Origin: Bacteroides pyogenes
Lineage (GTDB): Bacteria; Bacteroidota; Bacteroidia; Bacteroidales; Bacteroidaceae
DNA length: 64,000 nucleotides
Assembly (NCBI RefSeq): GCF_014196225.1
Contig: NZ_JACIDI010000018.1
Location: forward strand, 1-64,000
Direction of reading: 5' to 3'
The position numbers and the translations under genes were made by a program. A model generated the notes under the pieces. The model saw only the letters and a list, made by a program, of their open reading frames with translations. It was not told the origin of the DNA and ran no database searches. This document shows positions 53,958-61,868 of this stretch, piece by piece. The stretch's first letter is position 1. Each line of letters begins with the position of its first letter.

Positions 53958-56152
53958 GAAAGAGAAAGAAGATAAAGCTTAGTTATAGCAAAGAGCGAGT
54001 TCTCTTTTCCGATGTTTTGCCCTACGAGTGTCCTATAATATTTTCAAACCGATATTTGTATCGATTTCTTGCCAAGTATTTATGGGTTGGTGAAAAACAA
54101 AAGGTTGATAATATCACGTGGAATATCTTGAAGCAATCTAAACGTTTGGATGAAAAGGATGCGAATGCTTTTGCTGCATTGCTATTCGGATGTTATGAAA
54201 AGGGCAAAGGAATCGGGACACTTCAACATCGACTAAATGCTCTATTCTATCCTTATCATTTCAACATAGCTCACAAGCCGAATAAGAACAGAACGCTATC
54301 AATTATACATCCATATAGCCAGTGGCAAGTAGTAGAGTTTTATAATCAGTATAAGTATTCTATACTATATCTTTGCAATCAGAGTAAATACTCTCTTCGC
54401 AAACCACACAAGATAGCACAATACTTTTACTATAGAGATCGACTTCATCGAAAGTTGTTAGGACATGAAAGCGACAAAGTCGAATTGTTCTTCAATGAAT
54501 ATGAGAACTTGAAAACCTATTTCAGTTACGAGAAGTATTCGAATATATACAAGTTCTACGAAGACTATAGGTATCAGCGAGCTGAAAAGAAATTCAAGCA
54601 TCTTATTAAGTTTGACCTTCAAAGTTGTTTTGATAGTATTTACACTCACACAATAAGTTGGGCGACTGCTGGAGGTGCGGACAAGGTAAAGGTTTTGCCT
54701 GGGTATAATGGCTCATGGGTTGGTGATGCATTTGATAATCTAATGCAGTCAGTTAATGCTCGTGAAACAAATGGTATTGTTATAGGTCCTGAATTCTCAA
54801 GAATCTTTGCGGAGATTATACTTCAGTATATAGATCAAAAGGTTGAGCAAGAATTGTTGAACAAAAAGCACCCAAACGAAAGTATCCGTCATAAATCTGA
54901 CTATGAATGTTATCGGTATGTTGATGACTATTTTCTCTTCTATAATGATGAAAAGGATAGAAATCTCTTCTTGGAAAGCTTAATAAAATGGCTGAAGGAA
55001 TTCAAGTTACAAATTAGTCCGTCCAAAACAGAAGAGTTTGAAAGACCTTTCATAACAAAAATTACAATAGCCAAACATCGAATCGATGATTTGTTCAGCG
55101 ATATATTCTCAACTCCACTTTGGGAAGAAGTAGAATCAAATTTGGGCGCAGAGAAAGAGGAGGACGCTGAAGATGTAGGTTCTGATAAAGACAAGGAAAT
55201 ACTATACAGAAAATTCAATATATACCTGCCTGCAAATAGTGTAAATACTCGAATAAAGGCAATAGTAAGGGAAGGTGGAATTGAATATCGCGATATAGCA
55301 AACTATCTGCTTGAGAAAATGAGTCAACGCCTTGACGCTTTTCTCAATCGATATGAAATGGGGTTCAAGAAGTATGAACGCTTGATGTCTAAAGAGGATA
55401 CCAATAAGGATGAGGTTGAACTTCTGGCACAAGGAGTACAAAGGAAGCTTACAAGTTATCTTGTATCTCTGATTGATGTGGCGTTCTTCGTGTTCAATAG
55501 CAACAGGCAGGTAAACACCACATTGAAATTGCAGAAGATAATGAATACCATCGTTATCTATGCAAAACGGCATGGTGATTTCAAATCTAATCCAGAGGTT
55601 AGATTCCAAACGATAAGTAAGGATATTATCTTTAAGAAAATACAGGATGAAATAGCCTTAGTTTTGTCTACAACTGATTCACATCGATACACTCTTCATG
55701 AGAGTCTCTATCTGTTAATATTGGCGAAAGAGCTAGGCACGGCATATCTATTCGCTCCAATTGTTATTGATTCATTCATTAAAAAAAGCGAGTTGCAGTA
55801 TAACCTATTCGCATGCATTATATTGATGTATTATTATGCTAATCACCAATGTTACGATAGACAGAAGGAATTATTAAAAAAGGAGATTCTGAAGAAGTAT
55901 CGGCTTGTTGCGGAGTCTGAGCGTAAACGCAATTCGGAGCTTACAATTCTCACAGCAGATATGATGACTTGCCCGTTTGTGGATGAAGAATACAAGATTA
56001 GTCTTCTTAAATTAATGGGAATTACTGAACCCGAAGATCAACGGATGATATTGCGCTTTGCTAAAAAACAAAAGTACATATTCACTCGCTGGACAATGTT
56101 TAATTTGAATAAGGAATTACAGGCAAAGATTTCACAGGAGGTATATTCGTAA
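53954..56152 (+). CDS. drt3b: Reverse transcriptase, DRT3-type second subunit (Drt3b)
   Basis: 732 residues from the ATG at 53954, which overlaps the drt3a stop (ATGA); an in-frame GTG two codons earlier is possible. RT motifs: FDLQSCFDSIYTHT (A), GIVIGPEFSRIFAEIILQYID (B), CYRYVDDYFLF with YVDD at about 322-325, and LQISPSKTEEF. The C-terminal half (about 390-730) is a long helical extension seen in UG8-type RTs. The N-terminus includes DVLPYECP with Glu25. From memory of recent work, Drt3b of other systems uses an N-terminal Glu in place of a nucleic-acid template to make a repeat strand; this Glu is a candidate but unproved. Confidence 0.83.
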   Translation: MRKRKKIKLSYSKERVLFSDVLPYECPIIFSNRYLYRFLAKYLWVGEKQKVDNITWNILKQSKRLDEKDANAFAALLFGCYEKGKGIGTLQHRLNALFYPYHFNIAHKPNKNRTLSIIHPYSQWQVVEFYNQYKYSILYLCNQSKYSLRKPHKIAQYFYYRDRLHRKLLGHESDKVELFFNEYENLKTYFSYEKYSNIYKFYEDYRYQRAEKKFKHLIKFDLQSCFDSIYTHTISWATAGGADKVKVLPGYNGSWVGDAFDNLMQSVNARETNGIVIGPEFSRIFAEIILQYIDQKVEQELLNKKHPNESIRHKSDYECYRYVDDYFLFYNDEKDRNLFLESLIKWLKEFKLQISPSKTEEFERPFITKITIAKHRIDDLFSDIFSTPLWEEVESNLGAEKEEDAEDVGSDKDKEILYRKFNIYLPANSVNTRIKAIVREGGIEYRDIANYLLEKMSQRLDAFLNRYEMGFKKYERLMSKEDTNKDEVELLAQGVQRKLTSYLVSLIDVAFFVFNSNRQVNTTLKLQKIMNTIVIYAKRHGDFKSNPEVRFQTISKDIIFKKIQDEIALVLSTTDSHRYTLHESLYLLILAKELGTAYLFAPIVIDSFIKKSELQYNLFACIILMYYYANHQCYDRQKELLKKEILKKYRLVAESERKRNSELTILTADMMTCPFVDEEYKISLLKLMGITEPEDQRMILRFAKKQKYIFTRWTMFNLNKELQAKISQEVYS

Positions 56153-56285
56153 CTTTTTTAACAGCTGTTGGTCCAACTACACTTTCACACACATAACCTT
56201 CAAGCTAGCCGAAAAGACGCGGAAAGTTACGTATTCCAAAATGGTTGGTTAGGATTGTACCGAGTGTGAAATCTTGCCTTTTTCT
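56153..56285 (+). ncRNA. Candidate DRT3 non-coding RNA with CACACACA tract
   Basis: This 130-bp stretch directly after drt3b has no open frame. It holds CACACACA at 56186-56193, a closing inverted repeat TTTCACAC (56183-56190) with GTGTGAAA (56264-56271), a second possible pairing CCAAC (56173-56177) with GTTGG (56244-56248), and a T-run (CCTTTTTCTTTT, 56277-56288) that could end transcription. DRT3 systems are reported to need an ncRNA with an ACACAC template for Drt3a. Limits chosen by hand; exact ends unknown. Transcription may continue from the drt3 operon. Confidence 0.6.
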
Positions 56286-56365
56286 TTTCACTTACAAAAG
56301 AAAAACAGAAAAAAACGCTCACTTCTGCTCGCAAAGGGTTATCTTTGCAAGTGAAATAGTGAGCG
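56281..56365 (+). repeat. Right repeat flanking the RT cassette
   Basis: Partner of 52326-52399. It contains the GCAAA-GGGTTATC-TTTGC core (from about 56331) with a TTATCTTTG box and outer arms CGCTCAC (about 56316) and GTGAGCG (56359-56365). The arms differ from the left copy but keep the plan of a promoter box inside a hairpin. The promoter here points out of the element with no gene after it, as if a cargo cassette once followed. Confidence 0.65.
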
Positions 56366-56494
56366 TTCTTTGGCTATTCAAAACATTGTGTATCAGTGCA
56401 CTTCGCTCATTTCTAAATCGTTACCTATACGACCTACGTCTTATCTCAGAGCTTTGTAAATTAAGCACTTAGCCCGAAATCATATTTTTCTGTC

Positions 56495-56522
56495 GGGGAA
56501 ACTTTTGTTTCCCCAGTGGGAA
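56495..56522. other. attR: right junction of the integrated element
   Basis: GGGGAAACTTTTGTTTC (56495-56511), identical to attL, then CCCAGTGGGAA on the chromosomal side. Joining the outer flanks gives TTCCCACTGGGGAAAC-TTTT-GTTTCCCCAGTGGGAA, a perfect palindrome. The stretch 56366-56494 inside the element holds no gene. Confidence 0.82.
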
Positions 56523-56587
56523 ACTAACGTATGCATACATACCTCTCTCCATGCTTATATATTGATCCGCTTTTCACACCACACCAA

Positions 56588-56631
56588 CAAAAAAACAAAG
56601 GGCTGCCGGAAGTAAACTTCCCGTCAGCCCC
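56588..56631 (-). terminator. Terminator of the N-glycan operon
   Basis: GGGCTG (56600-56605) and CAGCCC (56625-56630) with partly paired inner sequence around GGAAGTAAACTTCC. On the minus strand the stem is followed by TTTGTTTTTTTG. It ends the leftward GH92 transcript. Confidence 0.85.
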
Positions 56632-56703
56632 GTGAAATCCGAAAACAACAGATACCTAAGAAAACAACATTAAGTTTTTAAAAAAAAGAGAATCATACGA
56701 GAT

Positions 56704-58977
56704 CTATTTTAAATCCAGCAGCAATCTTCTGCCATGTACAAGTTCGTCGTGAGTGATGCGGTATTTATCGAAACGCTTGCCGTTCAAGCGAATCTTATCG
56801 ATGAAAAGCATGCCTTGCTTTGCACGATTCGTTTCAATCACGAGTTCTTTTTCCCGATACCACTTGGGATCGAGACGAATCACCACCTTATCGAAAACGG
56901 GAGTGGTGAGGGTATATTCCGGCAATCCGGGACAATCGGGATAGAAGCCCATCATGCTGAAAACAGCCCACGCCGACATTGTGCCCGTATCGTCGTTGCC
57001 GGGAATTCCGTCGGGCTTGGTGGTGAAATATTTATCCAGCAAGCGTTGCGTTTCTTTCTGCGTACGCCACTCCTCTCCTTTGAAATACGAGAACAGGTAA
57101 GGGTAAGCAATATCGGGTTCGTTGGCGGGGTCGTACAAACCTTCGTCAAAAATCATCTGCAACTTGTCGACGAATGTCCTCTTCCCTCCCATGAGTTTAG
57201 CCAGTCCGTACACGTCATGCGGAACGTAATAGGTATAATTCCATGCGTTTCCTTCGTGGAATCCGGGACTCGGCTCGAAGTTTTCTCCTTGCTTGGGATC
57301 GAAAGGCGAATAGAAAGTACCGTCGGGCAAAAGCGGACGCAACGTTCCGAACTCCTTGCTGTAATAGTGGCGGTAGCCCAAAGAACGTTTGTAAAACATT
57401 TCGGCATCTTTCTTCTTGCCCAAAGCGCCGGCAAAGCGAGAGAGGGCAAAGTCGGCTATGTAGTATTCCAACGCATGCGAAACCGAGTTGTCGTATTGCG
57501 CTCGGAGCGGCACGTACCCTTTCGAAAGATAATCGTCGTTGTCGGGACGCATCAAGTTCTGCGCTCCCGGCGAAGTGGCCGATTTATACATGGCTTCGTA
57601 TGCCAGTTCTACGTCAAAGTCGCGCAATCCTTTCATCCATGTATCCACAATGACCGGAATGCTCGGGTCGCCCTCCATCGTAAGCGTCTCCCGTCCGTAA
57701 AGTTCCCATTTAGGCAACCAGCCATGCTCGCGATACATGTCGAGCATCGTGCGTACCATTTCGATCTGCCGCTCGGGATAAACCAACGTCAGCAGCTGAT
57801 GTACGTTCCGGTACGTGTCCCAAAGCGAATACACCGTGTATCGGTTGCCTTTCGCTGTCAGAATTTCATTGCTTTCCATTGCCGGGTACCGGCCGTCGAC
57901 ATCCTGCAAAATATTCGGATGAATGAGCAGGTGGTAAAGCGCCGTGTAGAATACGGTCTTCTGCGCCTCGCTCCCGCCTTCTACGGAAATACGCGACAAA
58001 TCATCGTTCCATGCACTGCGGGCTTCCGCACATATCCGGTCGAAGTCCTTGTCTTTTTGTTCGACATCCAGATTCAACCGGGCATTCTCCATGCTGACGA
58101 ACGAAACACCCATGCGGACTTCTACCTTCTCCCCTTCTTCCGTATCAAAAGAAAAGTAAGCGCCGATGTCATCGCCGGCAATTTCTTTCCCGTAACGCGG
58201 ATAAAGTTTATACTTGCCGTTATCAGGGTCCCACTCCGCTTCCACGCCTGTCATCAGGCGCTGCTTCTTCCAATAGCCCGTGGCGAGAGGTTTTTTATTC
58301 ACCCGCATCACGAAGTAGATAGGAAACACCGCTTGCGGATTATAACAGAAAGTGCCCAACAGCTTCATCCCTTCTATTTCGCAATCGTTCACCCGGCGCA
58401 ACATGGCTCCGCTTTCGTTTGTCAATCCTTCTCCCAGATTCAGCAGGATATTACTCTTGCCTTTGGGGAATGTGAAGCGAGCGATCCCGCTGCGCGGAGT
58501 GGCCGAAACCTCAGTCTTTACGTTATATTTGGTCAGATAATTGGAGTAGTATCCCGGAGTGGCCCGCTCGTCTTTATATTTACTTCCGTATTCTTTATAA
58601 TCGACATTCAGTTCTCCGGTAGTAGGCATAAGCAACAAAGAGCCTAATTCCGGACAACCGACTCCGCTCAGATTCACATGAGCATATCCCGTAAAAAAAC
58701 AATTGGTATATTCATAAGGAGTAGACCACCAACGGGCGTCTTTATCGTACGTATTCTCCGAAGAGCCCATGACATTGAAAGGAACCACGGACATCATTCC
58801 ATTGGGACACACAGCACCGGGATTGGTGGTTCCGAAATTAGTCGTCCCGATAAAAGGATCAACATAATCGACGGGCAACCCTTTCTTTCCGTCGCCGGCA
58901 GAAAGGTTCCTCCCTTCTCCCGCATGAACGGGGAGAAGAGAGAAAACCAATGAACAAGTTAATAAAACACGTTTCAT
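56704..58977 (-). CDS. GH92 alpha-mannosidase
   Basis: 757 residues with a signal peptide (MKRVLLTCSLVFSLLPVHAG). GH92 calcium-dependent exo-alpha-mannosidase: VDPFIGTTNFGTTNPGAVCPNGMMSVVP at the start, and the catalytic NDDTGTMSAWAVFSMMGFYP segment near residue 680. It removes alpha-1,2-, -1,3- or -1,6-linked mannose from host N-glycans; the exact linkage cannot be told. Last gene of the leftward operon; the element is inserted just downstream. Confidence 0.95.
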   Translation of the reverse strand: MKRVLLTCSLVFSLLPVHAGEGRNLSAGDGKKGLPVDYVDPFIGTTNFGTTNPGAVCPNGMMSVVPFNVMGSSENTYDKDARWWSTPYEYTNCFFTGYAHVNLSGVGCPELGSLLLMPTTGELNVDYKEYGSKYKDERATPGYYSNYLTKYNVKTEVSATPRSGIARFTFPKGKSNILLNLGEGLTNESGAMLRRVNDCEIEGMKLLGTFCYNPQAVFPIYFVMRVNKKPLATGYWKKQRLMTGVEAEWDPDNGKYKLYPRYGKEIAGDDIGAYFSFDTEEGEKVEVRMGVSFVSMENARLNLDVEQKDKDFDRICAEARSAWNDDLSRISVEGGSEAQKTVFYTALYHLLIHPNILQDVDGRYPAMESNEILTAKGNRYTVYSLWDTYRNVHQLLTLVYPERQIEMVRTMLDMYREHGWLPKWELYGRETLTMEGDPSIPVIVDTWMKGLRDFDVELAYEAMYKSATSPGAQNLMRPDNDDYLSKGYVPLRAQYDNSVSHALEYYIADFALSRFAGALGKKKDAEMFYKRSLGYRHYYSKEFGTLRPLLPDGTFYSPFDPKQGENFEPSPGFHEGNAWNYTYYVPHDVYGLAKLMGGKRTFVDKLQMIFDEGLYDPANEPDIAYPYLFSYFKGEEWRTQKETQRLLDKYFTTKPDGIPGNDDTGTMSAWAVFSMMGFYPDCPGLPEYTLTTPVFDKVVIRLDPKWYREKELVIETNRAKQGMLFIDKIRLNGKRFDKYRITHDELVHGRRLLLDLK

Positions 58978-58982
58978 ATTTA

Positions 58983-59951
58983 TCAGATGATGCTTGTACG
59001 CTTCGTGAATTCAACGATTTCCTTGATATAACCGAAGGCCATGCCGACCACCGTATCCGCCGCGCCGTAATAAACCGCCACGCGTTCGCCGTCCTGCAAA
59101 GCCGCGCATGGGAACACGACATTGGGCACATCGCCCTGAAGCTCGTATGGAGCAGCCGGACCGAGCAGATATTCGCGAGTGCGGTAAAGCACTTTCTCGG
59201 GATGATCTTTGTCGAGTATGGCAGCTCCCATTGCATAACGGAAACCGTTGCAGGTAGTGATCACACCGTGATAGAACAACAACCAGCCTTCGTCTGTGAG
59301 GAAGGGAACCGAACCGGCGCCGATTTTCGTACATTGCCATGCGCTTTCGGGGAAAGGAGTCACTTTCATCACGCAACGATGCTCGCCCCAATACTTCATG
59401 TCGGGACTGAAACTGATGTATATGTCGCCGAACGGAGTGTGTCCGTTATCACTCGGGCGACTGAGCATGGCATATTTGCCGCCGATCTTCTGAGGGAAAA
59501 GCACCCCGTTGCGGTTGAACGGCAAGAAAGCATTCTCGCATTGGAAAAACTCCTTAAAGTCGAACGTATAGGCGATGCCGATCGTGGGACCATGATAGCC
59601 GTTGCACCAAGTCACCCAATAGCGGTCTTCGATCCATGTCACGCGCGGATCGTACTTATATTCCGATTCGATCATATCCGTATTTCCGGGTTTGAAGCGG
59701 ATAGGCTCATGGTCGATGTTCCAATGAATGCCGTCTTTACTGAAACCGGCGAAAATATTCATCTGCACCGCTTTGTTGTCGCAACGGAATACACCTGCGA
59801 ATCCGTCTCCGAAAGGAACGACGGCACTATTGAAGATACTGTTGGAAGAAGGAATATGATAGCGTCCGATGACCGGATTCTGCGAATAACGCCACATGAC
59901 GTCCGTACATCCTGCGGGACGTTCTTCCCAAGGCATTTGGTTAGCATTCAT
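58983..59951 (-). CDS. GH130 mannoside phosphorylase
   Basis: 322 residues, no signal peptide, so cytoplasmic. GH130 five-blade fold: [36 protein letters not shown] (catalytic Asp), and ending with [13 protein letters not shown]. With GH92 and the MFS gene it matches the Bacteroides N-glycan pathway, where the enzyme phosphorolyses mannosyl-beta-1,4-GlcNAc. Five bases separate it from the GH92 gene. Confidence 0.93.
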   Translation of the reverse strand: MNANQMPWEERPAGCTDVMWRYSQNPVIGRYHIPSSNSIFNSAVVPFGDGFAGVFRCDNKAVQMNIFAGFSKDGIHWNIDHEPIRFKPGNTDMIESEYKYDPRVTWIEDRYWVTWCNGYHGPTIGIAYTFDFKEFFQCENAFLPFNRNGVLFPQKIGGKYAMLSRPSDNGHTPFGDIYISFSPDMKYWGEHRCVMKVTPFPESAWQCTKIGAGSVPFLTDEGWLLFYHGVITTCNGFRYAMGAAILDKDHPEKVLYRTREYLLGPAAPYELQGDVPNVVFPCAALQDGERVAVYYGAADTVVGMAFGYIKEIVEFTKRTSII

Positions 59952-60025
59952 TGTAATTGAAGTTTTATAAGTTATAAATTAGTAAATCTTTCGATAAGAA
60001 ACAAAATTCGTCGCTAAGATAGCAT

Positions 60026-61318
60026 TTATTTCCGTTTTCCGGAATCGTCATACGTAAATGGAGTGAAATATGTGATCAAGAATGCGGGAATAGTAGCTAC
60101 CATCACATAGATAAAGAATGTTTTATATCCCACCAGATCGCTCAGATAACCGCTTATCATTCCCGGCAACATCACACCCAGATTCATCAGGCTGTTGGCA
60201 AACGCATAATGAGCCATCTGATATTTTCCCGGTGCAATTTGCTGCATCATGAAGAGCGTGAGTCCCACAAATCCGAATCCATAACCGAAATATTCGCCAA
60301 CGATACCTAAAGCGATGACACTGATCTGCTGCGGCTGAAAAACGGCAAACAGCAAATAAACGGCAAACGGAATATTAAACATACAGACCAGAGAGAACAG
60401 CACCTTTTTCAACCCGAAATGCGACACGTAATAACCGGCGGATATGGAGCCGATGATGAAAGCAACCGTTCCGAACGTTCCGTACACCAGCCCGTATTGC
60501 TCATTCGACAGTCCGATTCCTCCTTTCTCTACCGCATCTTTCAGAAACAACGGCACGATTTTCATCACCAATCCCTCGGCAAAACGGTATAAGAAAATAA
60601 ACATCAGGTAAATCCAGATATATTTCTTACGGAAAAAGCTGATAAACACCTCCCAAAGCTCCTGAATCTTGTCTTGGAAACTTCCCGTTTTTTTGGCTTC
60701 ATCGGCAGGAAGCACCCTCCAATGATAGATTCCCACCAAAAACAAAATAACGGCACAGATAAACATAATCGTTTGCCACGATTGCGTAATGGTAAGATTC
60801 ATCGAACGTATAAGCCATCCGGCAAGAAAGACCAGTCCCCCGTTGGCCAGCACCTTAGCTAAATTATAAAACGCTCCCTGCCAACCGGAGTATCTGCTCT
60901 GAGTGGTCGTATCGAGTTCGCTAAGGTATATGCCGTCGCCGGCTATATCGTGAGTAGAGCCGCTGATCGCAATAGCTCCCATCAAGGCCAATGTCACGGA
61001 GAAAAAGTCGGGTAAAGGAAGAGCAAACACAATCAGCCCGAACAATACGGCACTGATAAGTTCGGTGAATACCACGTACTTCTTTTTAGTGCCGAACGTC
61101 TCCATCACGAGACTGAAAATCGGCTTCAACGACCAAGGAAGAAGCAGCCACGAAGTCCAGAAAGCAATGGATTTATTATCGATTCCCAAATCTTTAAACA
61201 TCACCACCGATACCAGATTGAGGGAAATAAGGGGAAGCCCCATAGCAAAATAAACGGTAGGCACCCAACGAATGGGATTTATCTTCTTGTGGCAAGAGGC
61301 TTTTTCGTTCTGTTGCAT
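60026..61318 (-). CDS. MFS sugar transporter of the N-glycan operon
   Basis: 430 residues, about 12 membrane helices. The N-terminus (WVPTVYFAMGLPLISLNLVSVV) resembles the AmpG-like branch of MFS. The gene order MFS-GH130-GH92 parallels known N-glycan loci, so it likely imports Man-GlcNAc for the GH130. A TACATTTG box ends four bases before its ATG (61318). Confidence 0.88.
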   Translation of the reverse strand: MQQNEKASCHKKINPIRWVPTVYFAMGLPLISLNLVSVVMFKDLGIDNKSIAFWTSWLLLPWSLKPIFSLVMETFGTKKKYVVFTELISAVLFGLIVFALPLPDFFSVTLALMGAIAISGSTHDIAGDGIYLSELDTTTQSRYSGWQGAFYNLAKVLANGGLVFLAGWLIRSMNLTITQSWQTIMFICAVILFLVGIYHWRVLPADEAKKTGSFQDKIQELWEVFISFFRKKYIWIYLMFIFLYRFAEGLVMKIVPLFLKDAVEKGGIGLSNEQYGLVYGTFGTVAFIIGSISAGYYVSHFGLKKVLFSLVCMFNIPFAVYLLFAVFQPQQISVIALGIVGEYFGYGFGFVGLTLFMMQQIAPGKYQMAHYAFANSLMNLGVMLPGMISGYLSDLVGYKTFFIYVMVATIPAFLITYFTPFTYDDSGKRK

Positions 61319-61322
61319 AATT

Positions 61323-61330
61323 CAAATGTA
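61323..61330 (-). promoter_or_regulatory. -7 box very close to the MFS start
   Basis: On the minus strand TACATTTG, with only AATT between it and the ATG. The third case in this window of a promoter that predicts a nearly leaderless mRNA. Confidence 0.55.
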
Positions 61331-61351
61331 ATAGATAAAAGATCTTTTTTA

Positions 61352-61440
61352 GTGATTACTATATACAATATAATCAAAAGACGAGTGAACTTATGCGGAT
61401 GTTGAAGTCCGGCCGTCGTGATTACTATATATAATACAAT
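61352..61440. repeat. Direct repeat pair in the MFS upstream region
   Basis: GTGATTACTATATA plus an AT-rich tail occurs at 61352-61374 and 61418-61440, 66 bp apart. It could be a pair of regulator sites for the N-glycan operon. The remainder of 61441-61636 holds no gene I trust. Confidence 0.6.
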
Positions 61441-61636
61441 TTAAAGGGAGTAACTACTAATGTATTTATAAATTTTTTCTCGTTGCTTGCATAGAAATAA
61501 AAAAAGAATCGCAACCTTAGGAGCAGAACCCGCCAGCTGTTTGTCCGTATAAAACTATTATTTGCTCTTCGGCAACAGAGACTATCCGGCATAACTTGTC
61601 TTAAAAAAATATGCTTCGGCAGCTCTTGTGATCCGA

Positions 61637-61746
61637 CCATATAGATCCACCCTATCAGCCATATAGTTCTACCACGTTGACTATATATATCCACCACGCC
61701 GACTATATATGAATACCATATCGGTAATATATAGATACCATATCAA
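61637..61746. repeat. Degenerate 22-bp tandem repeat, five copies
   Basis: Copies begin at 61637, 61659, 61681, 61703 and 61725, exactly 22 bp apart. Each starts (C/T)(C/T)ATATA and carries TACCA or CCACC near the middle, then a variable end. Sequence identity between copies falls toward the right. It sits between the MFS promoter and the terminator of the DUF1735-LamG gene. Confidence 0.75.
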
Positions 61747-61788
61747 TCGGTTACCCCTTACAGGATAACAAGTCTTTCCATACAAAAT

Positions 61789-61820
61789 CACCCCTGCTAC
61801 AGACATGCGCAGCAGGGGTG
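61789..61820 (-). terminator. Terminator after the DUF1735-LamG gene
   Basis: CACCCCTGCT (61789-61798) and AGCAGGGGTG (61811-61820) form a perfect 10-bp stem. On the minus strand ATTTTGT follows. It separates the GH18/DUF1735 unit from the MFS-GH130-GH92 unit. Confidence 0.82.
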
Positions 61821-61868
61821 GTTATGATGTTTCAGATGTTTATCGAGTCCTTTATTTTCGATTCAACA

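Larger units (their letters stand above)
40476..56511. mobile_element. Mobilizable integrative element, about 16 kb, with DRT3-type cargo
   Basis: Bounded by a 17-bp direct repeat (40459-40475 and 56495-56511). Contents left to right: two tyrosine recombinases, a leftward six-gene cargo operon, two excisionase-like HTH genes, a VirE-like NTPase, a Toprim primase, a putative oriT, a MobV relaxase and two reverse transcriptases. No type IV secretion genes are present, so it would need a helper for transfer. The flanking genes nadE and the GH92 mannosidase gene are intact. Its layout resembles small Bacteroides mobilizable transposons, such as those that carry resistance genes. Confidence 0.88.

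Noticed and set aside
52494..56152. Group II intron or retron interpretation of the RTs
   Set aside because: No maturase or endonuclease domain, no intron boundary motifs, and two RTs in one operon, which is not a retron layout.
40476..56511. Full conjugative transposon
   Set aside because: No type IV secretion, coupling-protein or tra genes; only relaxase, oriT-like site and replication genes.
56734..58647. Large plus-strand ORF opposite the GH92 gene
   Set aside because: The minus-strand frame is a clear GH92 with signal peptide and catalytic motifs.
61425..61697. 90-codon minus-strand frame between the MFS and LamG genes
   Set aside because: It runs through tandem repeats and AT-rich sequence; composition unlike a protein and no homology signature.
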